DNA from: Zanthoxylum bungeanum
Lineage: Eukaryota > Streptophyta > Magnoliopsida > Sapindales > Rutaceae
DNA: 64,000 nucleotides
Assembly (NCBI GenBank): GCA_019454045.1
Contig: SKCR01017720.1
Coordinates: 62,001 to 126,000 of the forward strand
Reading direction: 5' to 3'
Both the position numbers and the translations under genes were made by a program. The notes under the pieces are model-generated. The model searched no databases. It was given only the letters and a program-made list of their open reading frames with translations, and was not told where the DNA came from. Shown one piece after another: positions 44,257 through 56,582 of the stretch. Numbering within the stretch: position 1 is the first letter of the stretch; each line of letters opens with the position of its first letter.

Positions 44257-46041
44257 TAAATGAACAAACAATAAGTAACTATATTAACTAGGCCACTTTC
44301 GTAAGGATCAAGATTGCATTTAGCGTATGCAACAAACCTTTAAAACCCTAGGCGGCCCTAGTGGATGAGTTATAGTCTCGTGAGGGCATACAGCGACGAC
44401 ACCCATAAACGTCATTCGCACACAATCATGCAAAACTATAAAAATAAAAATAATAAAGAAAATAGTCTTGATAGTTACACATAATATTATCCTCAAATGA
44501 TGCTTACCAATGAAATCAGAGAACCTTCAAAGTACTCAACGCAACTAAAATCTAAATTCTTGAATAAATCATCTAAGCCAGACTCACAGTGTGTGTGTGT
44601 AAAGGTTCATTCATACGATTTCGTCTCGAAAATTAAGATCTGATGGGTCAAACCAACCTAGATATCTCAAATTAACTCTGTAATTGCCTTTCTTTTCTCA
44701 GTATGCTATGATTCTTTTTTTTCAACACACCTACCTTTTAAGGTAGCATTTCTCCTAATGGTGGTCCTAACACTCGCCCATAGGTAGCTTCATACTTATC
44801 GGTTATAGGTGGTTTGACTTCTTTCTTATCATACCATACATCATAATACTAGCATATTGAGATAGATATCTAAGCAAACAGTCATTCATCGGCAAACAAT
44901 TTCTTCAACTAGTCACTTTGCCAACTATATAGGTTCTTACTGCTAAAACCCTAATATTAAATGCTTACGAATCTAACCTAGATCACCTACTCAAGGCATC
45001 AGATAAAAATAATTTGGGACTTATCGTCTCTAAGATTTCATCTAAAGCAAACACAATTCATCATTAGAATTATGTTTTACTATCAAAGACATAAAAATAA
45101 TAAATAATAAATAATAAAAAAAATTCCTTTTAAATAGCAGACACTTTCACTGCATACACACACCCCCAAACTTAAAACTTGCATTGTCTTCAATGTAAGA
45201 TAAATATAAAGAAACAAGAGTGAGGAACAACACTACCGGACATGGAGTTGATCAGGCTCCTACTGGTAAGACTTTGGTTGCGTGAGCTGTGTGGCTTGCG
45301 TTAACACCTGCATAAATACTCATGCAAATAAGAAACAAGCAATTAGCACACACAAAAAATAAAATAAAGAAAATAATAATAAAACAAATACAAGGGTTGC
45401 CTCCTCGCTAACGCAAAGTTTAACGTCTTCAACCAGAAGCAACCACCCAAATGAGTATAGTGGCTTCTTCTTTTGTATCCACCAGCTGTTGTGACATGAA
45501 AAAGATAGCTTGGCAGGCTGTGCCAGTTTATCCAAATGCCCCTTACTGTTGATTGGTCATGGATGACACAATCTGCTCAATCTGTGTTTCTAAAGACTTC
45601 ATTGTTGCCCTATATTTTCCATGTGTGTCTCAATATTGTTCAACCTTGACTCATTCTTTTCAAACCTCACTGAAGTATTAGCAACAAACGTGCTCATGAA
45701 ATCTTCTAAGGAAGATTTATGCTCATCTCTTTGATAGTTGAAGCCAGATGAAGGTTGCAAGACATTCTCTGTATTAGCATATGATAGGTTCGGATGATAG
45801 CGGTTAGGTACAAGATTGCCTCTATAACTGTTGAAGTTTTGATTGTTCACATATTGGACTTACTCAAAGCTCGGGTCTCCTTCCAATAACAACCTATTTG
45901 TAGCTGCCGCTGATTTAATAGATGGTTGTACTCATGGATTTGTTAGGGCTGCTACTGAGTCGAAAGGGTTGAAATCTGAGCTGTAAATGCCACAAGAGGT
46001 CCACTTCATATAATATCCAGCAGCCACCTTGGTCACCGTAG
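44257..46041 (-). mobile_element. Athila-like Gypsy, reverse, 3' half with gag fused to pol end
   Basis: Read on the minus strand: gag (to 45599), then at 45400-45450 the sequence encoding VEDVKLCVSEEATLVFV, typical of the pol end in this group, then GACAATGCAAGTTTTAAGTTTGGGGGTG (reverse of 45160-45190), then a block homologous to 28260-28390, cut off at 44257. Almost all of pol is missing between gag and its end. The element is split by element 2 and continues at 56135. Confidence 0.75.
45599..46041 (-). pseudogene. Gypsy (Athila-like) gag, C-terminal part
   Basis: 45850-45599 encodes a readable Athila-type segment (NPNLSYANTENVLQPSSGFN in diverged form, then LEDFMSTFVANTSVRFEKNE and RLNNIETHMENIGQQ). 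45851-46041 carries decayed upstream codons. The frame is cut at 46041 by the Copia insertion and continues as the gag segment at 56135-56582. Confidence 0.8.
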
Positions 46042-48004
46042 TGTTAGACATTATGTCCCATAGCGTCAATTTGTTAAATGATATTGTATTATTGTACAAA
46101 ATTAACTATGTGATAATGAAATTGCCTTTTGCCGTTTTGTAATGTTATTTACTTAGATATATAAATGGCGAAAGTCCATAGATTGATTAGTACCGGATTG
46201 AGATGATATGAGACAGTATCAATCCAAAAGGTTTAATCATTAAATATCCCTAGTCGTAGTATTATCGAGATCGGACATCGATAATGCGGAATAGACTAGT
46301 ATTGCGCGTGTGCACGTTGTGAGGGCACAACGGCATAGTTCTCATATATTTAAGTATTGGATACTTATGCAAGTGCGATAGGAGGTTGTGTTTTACCGAT
46401 GGTACGGAAAACAGCTTCGCTCTGGATAGACCCCGCGGAATCCCATTGGTAGTATGTCTGTGTGTCTATGGGAGGCCGCATCAGGGTAGGTGTATATGGT
46501 CTTAACCTGAGACTTACATCGCTAGTACTTGCGACAATCGGTAAACTTGGTTTTGGTGGTTGGGGACCTTAACCGGTTCTGTGTACACCTCTTCTGGGTT
46601 TATCGAGAAGCGTAGTGTACTGGATGTGATGTCAAGATGGAAGTATCGCTTCAGACATATGGAGGTGATGATCACGCAGGGCACAGAACTAGTACTCTAT
46701 AAAAGGTTGCAACCGTCGGGACAATATGACCAGGTCAGGATTGTCCGATTTAAAGAGACTAGTTGCTTGATGTCCGATATATGTTTCGTACGGGGCAGAC
46801 ACATCTCCAGCCCCAGGCCTAGCATGTGATCATCCGATACTGGATCGATGTACGCAATACTACGGTATACTACTCGCTTGATATAGATCTTATATTCCTA
46901 TAAGAATATTCTGGAGAATTGGGTAGGCATGGCGCTTTGCTAGAAGCCAACCGTGTCTTGTGAATCGGTAAAGACGTAGTACGAGGTACGTACGTGTTCG
47001 GATTATCCGACGACCGAATTTACTACTGCCAACATATCCGGAGATCTCTTGGGTCGCTTCCTGAAGATTCACCTATGATATTTGATTCGAACTTAATTAA
47101 TCTTGGATTAATTGCGGAGAAGCTTTATCTCGGATAAAGTACCTTGTTTAGAGAGAGAGAACGATTAATTTGGAATTAATCGATAAAATTATTGTATTCG
47201 ATATAATAATCGAAATTCGATTTCGACGCGAAATTAAAATTAGATTTTAATTCGGGCATACGAGTTAATTTAGAATTAATTCGTTAGCGACGTAAATAAT
47301 AATTTCGCCAGGCGCAATTATTTATTTAAATTCGGTTTAATTAACGTCGCGACGTAAGCTCGGTATTTCGGAAATATCGAACCCGAATGCGTGAGTGGAC
47401 GTGGCCCACTTTCATGGGAAACGTGTGGGGCCCACATGACACATGTCATTATATGCATTATTTTATTGATGATGCATTGCATGGTGATAGTGTATTTACA
47501 CTCAAATGTTATGCATGGAATTTGAGTGTTTGACACTCTAAGCATTTGCATGGCTTGTGTCATAGATTTATTATTATTTAATAAATATTATGGCATAAAT
47601 ATAAATTGATTTTTGGTATCAAAATCAATTAAGAAAATCCTCTCTTCTCTCCTTTACTTGACCGAAAACTGCATGCAGTTTTGGTCTTCATCTTCTTCAA
47701 ATTGGTTGCCAAAAGCTTGAAGAAAAGGTTGATGTTTGGAACATCAAGGCTAGCACCTTCAAGGGATCAAAAGAGGTGATAGGGAAACCATCATAGAGCA
47801 AGGAATACACAAAGCTTGGAGCTTTCTTCTTCTTCCTCCTCCTGGCCGAATCTTCCAACACTTGGAGCTTCCACCATTTGATCATCTTCTTCATCACATA
47901 GCTTTGTAAGTATGATTCCGCCATGCTTCAAGTCTTTTATATATATTCAAATATAGTATTTCATATGCTTAATCTTTGTTTGGGACATATTATAGAAACC
48001 AACA
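46042..48004 (+). repeat. Left LTR of element 2
   Basis: TGTTAGACATTATGTCC...GAAACCAACA. Includes a CGTCGCGACG palindrome (TCGCGA core at 47347) and a GTAAGTAT donor-like site at 47906. Confidence 0.95.
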
Positions 48005-48005
48005 A

Positions 48006-50211
48006 TGGTATCATTGAGCTAGGTTTAAGCATGAAATACTTTAGGTTAAAATTTGGGTAAAATTGATTGAAGCATGTTCTTGTGAAATTTGATGAATGAG
48101 TATGCTTATATGTATGTTATATGACATAATATGAAATCAATTTTATGAAAAATGCATTGGATGATTTTTCCCCCAAATCTATGCCTTGGCCGAATGTGAT
48201 GTTACATTTGATGTATTGGAATTTTTTGTGTTTAAGATCATTGGATGACTTAGAACGTATACGGGACGTAGATTAGTAATTCAATCGGATTGAAAAACAA
48301 ATCGACACAAAAAACTTACCTTGGCCGAATCTACAAGGACATGAAATGGAGTTGATTTTTTGATAAAATTAATGTTGGACATTTATTTTGCAAAATACAT
48401 GATTAATAAATTAAATGGGTATTTTTTGAAATATTTGGTTTAATATATTAATCTTGGTATTACACTTTAATTAATTGGACTTTAATGTTTGGAATATTAA
48501 AATTTAATTAATGGGCTTAATTGGTGCATTGGGCTTTTAATATTGTATTTGGGCATAATGGGCTTGGTTGGACCAAGTAGATTTGGGCCAAAAGGATTGG
48601 ATCCAATTTGGGCCTAAATCACTCCATTAAGTCCAAATATAATATAATGGGCTTTAATAATTTAATTGGGCCTTATGGGCTTAAAATTGGTTTTATGGCT
48701 TTTAAGGGTGATTCCTTATTTGGGCTTGGTAATGGGTTTGACCCACATTGACCAAAGCCCAAGCCTAATAAATCAATTCAAAGCCCATTTGACTTGAATT
48801 AAATTAAACATTGGATGTTAGTTGGGCTTTGAGACCCAATAGAATTAGATTTAGAATCTAAGTCTTTAAAGCACATTAAAAGTGTAAACATTTAATTTGG
48901 AATTAAATAATTGAATTAGTATTGAATACGAATTAAATCAGATTTAATTAGTAGTTCGATATAATTCGCGAATTCGTACCTTATGTACTTATTCTCAATC
49001 GAGTAGGACTCGCGCAAAATCAAACCGTTGTTTGAACATTGGATGATCACTTAAACAAAGACTAATTAATTGGATTAGATTGGTTGTAGAAGCATGTCTT
49101 GTTTGAATATATATGTATGTGATGAATGAATAGTGTATATCGGATGGATATTAGAAGGGAAAGGGTAATTTTAGAAATTATTGTAAATTTGGAATTATAA
49201 ATTGGACCTGCGTGTCCAGCCTTATCTCTTTATCTCTTTGTATTCTCTTCTCACCTAATTCCCCTCAATGTAAATGAGGTTTCTCTTATTGTATTTGTAA
49301 TTGGTTAGTAGTAGAATAGTGCTAGCGGGGAGAGGAAATGGAGTGATTTGTTCTAGGAACAAGTTGTTTATATATCCATCCGCATATCACTATTAATTTA
49401 CTTACGCGCTTTATGATGTTTTAGAAGCATGCTTAAGGGTGTATGATGATGAGACCTAACAAAGATAAATAAATTGGTTGCCAATTACGCGAAAATCCCT
49501 CAATTTATATTAAGCGAATATCCTTCCATTGGATGGTTCTTGTTCAAGATCCGAAGTTGGCATTGGTTTTTTTTTTCCAAAGTCAAGACCTTTGTCAATC
49601 AATGATGTACTTGAATCATGAGAGTTTTGTTGCATATCGGTGTCTTGTCCAAATCGTGTTTTTATTGGCCAAAGTCAAGGTCACTTTTTGTCCAATGACA
49701 TTGATTACGAAACTTTCCTCGTCATGGGTCCCGCTTAACTGGAATCATTAGGTTTGTTTTTGGCCAAAGCCAAGGCCTAGATGATTCGGAGGATAGGGTT
49801 AGGAAAATGTATTGGATACATTGACATTATACATATGTTTCGGACTTGGATGTCCACCTAACCGGATCTAGGAATTGGATGAGATCCAATTGATCATGGA
49901 GATCTACCTAAGTTAAATAGCATACAATTTTTATTGGCCAAAGTCAAGGTTGTGTGTTATTTAATGGGATCCTAGCCCACTAGGAAATTCGATTTCCCGA
50001 GTCCTCTACAGAGGGTTAGAGACTTGAAGAAAATAGTGGGAGGCTATTATTGAATTTGCTATTTCGTTCAGATAATTAGCCTTACTCGTCTTTCAAAATT
50101 ATTTCGTCAATATTTTAATAATTAGTTGGACTAATATATTGTTATTTTACTTGTAACAGTTTGACTGTACCCATAACATCGTTGACTTTATAGTTGGACT
50201 ATAGTTGTCAA
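48006..50211 (+). other. Primer site and long leader of element 2
   Basis: Primer-site-like TGGTATCATTGAGC at 48006, then about 2.2 kb untranslated. Four spaced copies of a TTTTTATTGGCCAAAGTCAAGG-type motif occur at about 49566, 49660, 49753 and 49930, then AAATAGTGGGAGGC. No gene. Confidence 0.8.
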
Positions 50212-51033
50212 GATGACTGGCAAAGGTAATATCCGCGACATAATCATGGGCGATAATGTCTTCAAAGGGACAAACTTTGCCGACTGGGAAATGAACCTCA
50301 AGATAGTGCTTGGGGCTGAGAGGGTACTGTATACTATTCAGAGGCCTCTCCCGCCTAACCCACTGAGCCACTGGAGCTAGAGTTATGGAAGACTCATAGT
50401 GACGATTGTGACCAAGCTCAGTCAGTTATGCTAGCTGCAATGACCCAGCATTTCAGACGCCAAAACAGGGACTTGGATCCCTATAACATGATGGCAAGAT
50501 TGCGTGATCTTCACCGCACTAACAAGCGGATGAAGAGGTACGAGCTAGTAAGGAAACTCTTCCGCTCCCGGATGACAGACGGCGCATCAGTTGAGGCCCA
50601 CGGGACTCAAATGATCGCTGACATAGATGAGTTAGCCAATATGGGCATTGTCTTGGAGGCAGAGCTGACGATTGATATGATATTACAATCGCTGCCCGAT
50701 ACTTGGAAACAAATCATCGTCAACTATAAGTTGATGGATACTGACGACACTCTCGGAGAGTTGTTGTCCGTGTTGAAGGAGTCCGAAAGGGAACTCCTAA
50801 GGGGAGCAAGCGCGAGGCGCATTTTGCATCGACCTCTCATGTGCCAAGGCTGGGCCCAAGGCAATTGGAGGTGCGAGGAAGAAGAATTTCAAGAAGAAGG
50901 GCAAAGGCAAGTTGACAGTGGCTTCTAGGAAGCCAAAGGACAAATCTCGCGACATCTGTCTCAACTGCGGCAAGAGGGGTCACTGGAAACGTGACTGCCG
51001 AATGAGCAATGGGCAGAGGGGATATCAAGGCTA
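50212..51033 (+). pseudogene. Copia gag of element 2, frameshifted
   Basis: Starts ATG 50212 (MTGKGNIRDIIMGDNVFKGTN) with the usual FADWEMNLKIVL block; a frameshift near 50365 is followed by a second open segment (50428-50928: NMMARLRDLH, ADIDELANMGIVLEAELTIDMILQSLPDTWK, LLSVLKESERELL). Another shift near 50815 leads to the zinc knuckle CLNCGKRGHWKRDC (50957-50998). The chain would make the capsid and bind RNA. Two frame breaks make it non-functional as it stands. Confidence 0.88.
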
Positions 51034-51099
51034 GCAAGGCTATCGCCTCTGGTATGTTTGTCATTGAGATAAATATGAATACTTCTAGTTTTAAAAATT

Positions 51100-51230
51100 G
51101 GATTTTTGATTCTGGTTGTGGTGCTCATATTTGTACTGATGTGCAGGATCTGCATGATAGCAGGGTGCTGGCATCGGGGAGATGGATCTACGGGTCGGAA
51201 ACGGAACACCAGTTGCTGTTTTGGCCGTAG
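51100..51230 (+). pseudogene. Copia protease active-site region of element 2
   Basis: The stretch encoding FDSGCGAHICTD lies at about 51107-51145; D-S-G is the aspartic protease motif of Copia elements. It sits in a different frame from the main pol frame that opens at 51182, so a frameshift separates the protease from the rest. Confidence 0.75.
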
Positions 51231-53257
51231 GGACTTTTGTTTTAGAACTGCCCTCAGGGCATGTACTTAAACTTTTGAACTGTTATTTTGTACCTAGTTT
51301 AACTAGGAATATTATATCTGTATCCTTGTTAACCCAGCAGGGTTACACTTTTGTATTCAGAAACACCGGGTGTTATTTATATAAAAGTGATACAGAAATT
51401 TGCACAGCTGTTGCAAATAACGGTCTTTATATTTTGAATATAAATGAATCTCCTAAAATGACAAACAAAAGGCTCAAAAGGAGTAATCTAAAAGATGAAG
51501 CTTTCATATGGCATTGTCGTCTAGGACACATCAACAAGACTCGCATATCCACACTTTCAAAGAGTGGGTACTTGGACGAATTTGATCCCAATTCATATGA
51601 CGTCTGCGAATCTTGTCTTTTAGGCAAAATGCCTAAATCACCTTTTAGCGGTAAAGGTGAACGTGCCACAGAACTGTTGGCTCTCGTTCATACTGATGTA
51701 TGCGGGCCCATGTCTAGCCAGGCTAGAGGTGGATTTCACTACTTCGTAACCTTTACAGATGATGCATCTCGTTACGGTTATGTGTATCTTATGAGACACA
51801 AGTCGGAAACTTTTGAGAAATTCAAAGAGTTTCGACACGAAGTGGAGAAACAAACAGGGAAGAGTATTAAGACATTACGGTCAGACCGTGGTGGCGAATA
51901 CTTAAGTTATGAGTTTCAAGATTACTTGAAAGAATATGGTATTCTTTCACAGTGGACTCCTCCTGGAACACCGCAATTAAACGGTGTGTCCGAACGAAGA
52001 AACCGCACCTTGTTGGACATGGTAAGGTCAATGATGAGTCGCACTGAGCTACCAATATCCTTCTGGGGATACGCATTAAACAGTGCTATACTTATTTTGA
52101 ATAAGGTACCGTCGAAGTCTGTTGAACAGACTCCATATGAGATATGGACAGGAAGGAAACCAGGTTTCTCTTTCCTGAAGATTTGGGGATGCTGGGCATA
52201 TGTTAAACGTTTGGAAGGTACCAAACTTGAACCCAAATCTGATAAATGCCTTTTCGTAGGATATCCTAGGGAAACCAAAGGATATTACTTCTATCACCCG
52301 CAAGAGAACAAAGTATTTGTTGCTCTACATGCATTTTTCCTTGAGAAGGATTTTATAAATGCAGTGGAAAGTGGGAGGAAAGTAGAACTCGATGAAGATC
52401 GTAGTGATACTGTTCCTGGCAATGAATCAACGACGGAACAAGAACAGACCGTCCGGGATGAGTCTGTGCCACAAACTTCACATACACAAGGACCGCGTAG
52501 GTCGGAGAGAGTCAGAACAGTACCTGAGAGGTATGGGTTCCTGATCTCACCTCATGTAGATATTAATCTTATTGAGGATAATGAGCCGGCTACGTATGAG
52601 GAAGCGATACGAAATATCGATTCCGCTTTATGGCAAGAAGCCATGAAGTCCGAGATGGATTCCATGTACGCCAACCAAGTTTGGACACTGGTTGATGCAC
52701 CAGAAGGCGTAAAGCCTATTGGATGCAGATGGATCTTCAAGAAGAAGACCGACATGGATGGCAACATACAAACGTACAAAGCTAGGCTTGTAGCGAAGGG
52801 GTATCGTCAACAATACGGTATTGATTATGACGAAACCTTCTCACCCGTTGCCATGATTAAATCCATTCGGATAATGCTTGCAATAGCTGCATATTTCGAC
52901 TTCGAGATATGGCAGATGGACGTTAAGACCGCTTTCCTTAACGGAAACCTTTTGGAGGATGTTTATATGCAACAGCCTGACGGTTTTATCGTGCCAAGAC
53001 TTGCAAACAAGGTTTGTAAGTTAAATCGATCCATTTATGGATTGAAGCAAGCATCACGGTCATGGAATCAGCGTTTTGATGAGATCATAAAAGAATATGA
53101 GTTCGTGCAAAACGCAGATGACCCTTGTGTATACAAGAAGGTTAGTGGGAGAGCACTTACTTTTATTGTCCTTTATGTCGATGACGTATTGCTTATAGGC
53201 AATGACATTCCCATGCTAACGTCGGTGAAAGCTTGGCTTTCATTAAATTCTCCATGA
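51182..53257 (+). CDS. Copia pol: integrase and reverse transcriptase (691 codons)
   Basis: Long open frame of element 2. GAG-pre-integrase zinc finger H111/H116/C142/C145 (WHCRLGHINKTRI, CESC); integrase core with D172 (HTDVCGPM), D235 (RSDRGGEY) and E271 (GVSERRNR); C-terminal WTGRKPGFSFLKIWGC block; a variable acidic linker (about 400-450); reverse transcriptase with WQEAMKSEM, QMDVKTAFLNGN (D580) and YVDD (665-668, at 53174-53185). The first 30 residues overlap the protease end. It ends prematurely at 53257 through a single frameshift in a T/A-rich stretch; the rest of RT and RNase H follow in another frame. All integrase and RT catalytic residues are in place. The real protein is a polyprotein starting at gag, so the ATG at 51182 is not a true start. 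Confidence 0.93.
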   Translation: MDLRVGNGTPVAVLAVGTFVLELPSGHVLKLLNCYFVPSLTRNIISVSLLTQQGYTFVFRNTGCYLYKSDTEICTAVANNGLYILNINESPKMTNKRLKRSNLKDEAFIWHCRLGHINKTRISTLSKSGYLDEFDPNSYDVCESCLLGKMPKSPFSGKGERATELLALVHTDVCGPMSSQARGGFHYFVTFTDDASRYGYVYLMRHKSETFEKFKEFRHEVEKQTGKSIKTLRSDRGGEYLSYEFQDYLKEYGILSQWTPPGTPQLNGVSERRNRTLLDMVRSMMSRTELPISFWGYALNSAILILNKVPSKSVEQTPYEIWTGRKPGFSFLKIWGCWAYVKRLEGTKLEPKSDKCLFVGYPRETKGYYFYHPQENKVFVALHAFFLEKDFINAVESGRKVELDEDRSDTVPGNESTTEQEQTVRDESVPQTSHTQGPRRSERVRTVPERYGFLISPHVDINLIEDNEPATYEEAIRNIDSALWQEAMKSEMDSMYANQVWTLVDAPEGVKPIGCRWIFKKKTDMDGNIQTYKARLVAKGYRQQYGIDYDETFSPVAMIKSIRIMLAIAAYFDFEIWQMDVKTAFLNGNLLEDVYMQQPDGFIVPRLANKVCKLNRSIYGLKQASRSWNQRFDEIIKEYEFVQNADDPCVYKKVSGRALTFIVLYVDDVLLIGNDIPMLTSVKAWLSLNSP

Positions 53258-54158
53258 AAGATCTGGGAGAAGCAGCCTTTATTCTTGGAATAAAGATCTA
53301 CCGGGATAGATCTAGAAAGCTGCTTGGACTCTCCCAGAGTACATACATTGATAAAGTGTTGAAGCGATTCAACATGGAACAATCCAAGAGGGGATTGGTT
53401 CCAATGGTACGTGGTACCTCTCTGTCTAAGGACATGTGTCCTAAGACTCAGGAAGAGAGAGACAACATGAGTCGGATACCGTTCGCCTCGACAGTCGGAT
53501 CGATCATGTATGCCATGATATGTACACGATCTGATGTCTCATATGCTTTGAGCATGTGTAGTCGCTATCAGGCCGATCCAGGTGAAGGTCACTGGATAGC
53601 AGTTAAGAATATCCTTAAGTATCTTAAACGAACTAAGGATGCTTTCTTATATATGGAGGTGGAGAACTTGCGGTATCTGGGTATACCGATGCAAGTTTCC
53701 AAACCGACAAGGATGACTACAGGTCACAATCCGGGTACATTTTTTGTTTGAATAACGGAGCAGTGAGCTAGAAATCTTCCAAGCAAGATATTGTTGCCGA
53801 TTCAACAACAGAAGCGGAGTACATCGCTGCATCTGAAGCAGCAAAGGAGGCAGTTTGGATCAGAAAGTTCCTAATCGGATTAGGAGTAGTTCCGTTAGCA
53901 GCAGAGCCCGTTCCATTGTATTATGACAATAACGGGGCTATAGCGCAGGCTAAGGAACCAAGGTCTCATCAACGGTCCAAGCATGTTCTTCGACGTTACC
54001 ATCTGATTCGGGAGATTATACATCGTGGCGATGTAAAGGTCGAGAAGGTCACATCAGATGATAACATTGCAGATCCGCTGACGAAGGCTGTTCTTCAGCA
54101 AGTTTTTGAACGACACATACATAGTTCGGGCATTAGATGCTTGAGTGACTGGCTATAG
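53233..54158 (+). pseudogene. Copia RT end and RNase H of element 2
   Basis: 53233-53751 continues RT (SMKDLGEAAFILGIKIYRD, GLSQSTYIDKVLKRF) into the RNase H connection (SRYQADPGEGHWIAVKNILKYL). A frameshift near 53685-53750 and a stop in place of Trp (GAVS-stop-KSSKQ) precede the catalytic DSTTEAEYIAASEAAKE stretch (about 53798-53850). The final frame runs to 54158 (SKHVLRRYHLIREII, DNIADPLTKAV, CLSDWL), the usual end before the polypurine tract. Confidence 0.88.
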
Positions 54159-54160
54159 GC

Positions 54161-54172
54161 CAAGTGGGAGAT
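54161..54172 (+). promoter_or_regulatory. Polypurine tract of element 2
   Basis: CAAGTGGGAGAT directly before the right LTR, identical to that of element 1. Confidence 0.88.
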
Positions 54173-56134
54173 TGTTAGACATTATGTCCCATAGCGTCAC
54201 TGTTTGTAAATGATATTGTATTATTGTACAAAATTAACTATGTGATAATGAAATTGCCTTTTGCCGTTTTGTAATGTTATTTACTTAGATATATAAATGG
54301 CGAAAGTCCATATGATTAGTACCGGATTGAGATGATATGAGACAGTATCAATCCACAAAGTTTAATCATTAAATATCCCTAGTCGTAGTATTATCGAGAT
54401 CGGACATCGATAATGCGGAATAGACTAGTATTGCGCTTGTGCACGTTGTGAGGGCACAACGGCATAGTTCTCATATATTTAAGTATTGGATACTTATGCA
54501 AGTGCGATAGGAGGTTGTGTTTTACCGATGGTACGGAAAACAGCTTCGCTCTGGATAGACCCCGCGGAATCCCATTGGTAGTATGTCTGTGTGTCTATGG
54601 GAGGCCGCATCAGGGTAGGTGTATATGGTCTTAACCTGAGACTTACATCGCTAGTACTTGCGACAATCGGTAAACTTTGGTTTTGGTGGTTGGGGACCTT
54701 AACCGGTTCTGTGTACACCTCTTCTGGGTTTATCGAGAAGCGTAGTGTACTGGATGTGATGTCAAGATGGAAGTATCGCTTCAGACATATGGAGGTGATG
54801 ATCACGCAGGGCACAGAACTAGTACTCTATAAAAGGTTGCAACCGTCGGGACAATATGACCAGGTCAGGATTGTCCGATTTAAAGAGACTAGTTGCTTGA
54901 TGTCCGATATATGTTTCGTACGGGGCAGACACATCTCCAGCCCCAGGCCTAGCATGTGATCATCCGATACTGGATCGATGTACGCAATACTACGGTATAC
55001 TACGCTTGATATAGATCTTATATTCCTATAAGAATATTTCTGGAGAATTGGGTAGGCATGGCGCTTTGCTAGAAGCCAACCGTGTCTTGTGAATCGGTAA
55101 AGACGTAGTACGAGGTACGTACGTGTTCGGATTATCCGACGACCGAATTTACTGCCAACATATCCGGAGATCTCTGGGTCGCTTCCTGAAGATTCACCTA
55201 TGATATTTGATTCGAACTTAATTAATCTTGGATTAATTGCGGAGAAGCTTTATCTCGGATAAAGTACCTTGTTTAGAGAGAGAGAACGATTAATTTGGAA
55301 TTAATCGATAAAATTATTGTATTCGATATAATAATCGAAATTCGATTTCGACGCGAAATTAAAATTAGATTTTAATTCGGGCATACGAGTTAATTTAGAA
55401 TTAATTCGTTAGCGACGTAAATAATAATTCGCCAGGCGCAATTATTTATTTAAATTCGGTTTAATTAACGTCGCGACGTAAGCTCGGTATTTCGGAAATA
55501 TCGAACCCGAATGCGTGAGTGGACGTGGGCCCACTTTCATTGGGAAACGTGTGGGGCCCACATGACACATGTCATTATATGCATTATTTTATTGATGATG
55601 CATTGCATGGTGATAGTGTATATTACACTCAAATGTTATGCATGGAATTTGAGTGTTTGACACTCTAAGCTTTGCATGGCTTGTGTGCTTAGTTATTATT
55701 ATTATTATTTAAATATTATGGCATAAATATAAATTGATTTTTGGTATCAAAATCAATTAAGAAAATCCTTTCTTCTCTCCTTTACTTGACCGAAAACTGC
55801 ATGCAGTTTTGGTCTTCATCTTCTTCAAATTTGGTTGCCAAAAGCTTGAAGAAAAGGTTGATGTTTGGAACATGCAAGGCTAGCACCTTCAAGGGATCAA
55901 AAGAGGTGATAGGGAAACCATCATAGAGCAAGGAATACACAAAGCTTGGAGCTTTCTTCTTCTTCCTCCTCTTGGCCGAATCTTCCAACACTTGGAGCTT
56001 CCACCATTTGATCATCTTCTTCATCACATAGCTTTGTAAGTATGATTCCGCCATGCTTCAAGTCTTTTATATATATTCAAATATAGTATTTCATATGCTT
56101 AATCTTTGTTTGGGACATATTATAGAAACCAACA
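54173..56134 (+). repeat. Right LTR of element 2
   Basis: 1962 bp; near-identical to 46042-48004. TCGCGA palindrome core at 55471, donor-like GTAAGTAT at 56036, end ...GAAACCAACA. Confidence 0.95.
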
Positions 56135-56582
56135 CGTAGTGCGTTCACCTAGCCATTGAAAATGGTTAATGGCCATTTCTTCTAACAGATTGTAGGTGTC
56201 CTCAGCTGACTTCTTGAATAGAGCTCCCCCAGCTGCTGCATCAACCACAGTCCTATTCGAACCATTCAGGCCATTATAGAACAACTGAGCCTGGAACCAG
56301 TCTGCATAATCGTGTTGTGGACATCTTCAGAGTAGATCCTTAAAGCGCTCATATGCTTCATACGGAGTCTCAGTCTCCAGCTGCTTAAATATACTAATTT
56401 CTACCCTTAGTTGAGTTGATTTAGCTGGTGGAAAGAACATCTCAAGAAATTTCATGGCCGTATCCTGCAATTTCATGATACTACCCATCTGTATTGATTG
56501 AAGCCAATCCCACGCTTTATCTCGTAAAGAGAATGAGAATAAGCGTAGCCTAATGGCCTCTTTAGTCACACCATTCAACTTT
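56135..56582 (-). pseudogene. Gypsy (Athila-like) gag, N-terminal part
   Basis: 56578-56327 reads NGVTKEAIRLRLFSFSLRDKAWDWL, then KFLEMFFPPAKSTQLRVEI and PYEAYERFKDLL, the retrotrans_gag core of Athila-type elements. After a frameshift, 56326-56140 still encodes the LFYNGLNGSNRTVVDAAAGG-type block and EEMAINHFQWLGER. The frame continues past element 2 at 46041. Confidence 0.85.

Larger units (their letters stand above)
46042..56134 (+). mobile_element. Complete Copia retrotransposon (element 2, Angela-like), flanked by CGTAG
   Basis: LTRs 46042-48004 (1963 bp) and 54173-56134 (1962 bp), primer site from 48006, polypurine tract 54161-54172. CGTAG occurs at 46037-46041 and 56135-56139. The host is a reverse Gypsy gag whose reading continues on the other side, independent proof of the insertion. 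The LTRs differ at only scattered positions, so the insertion is fairly young. Pol is nearly intact; gag is frameshifted. Same family group as element 1 (shared LTR blocks, leader and pol). Confidence 0.95.
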
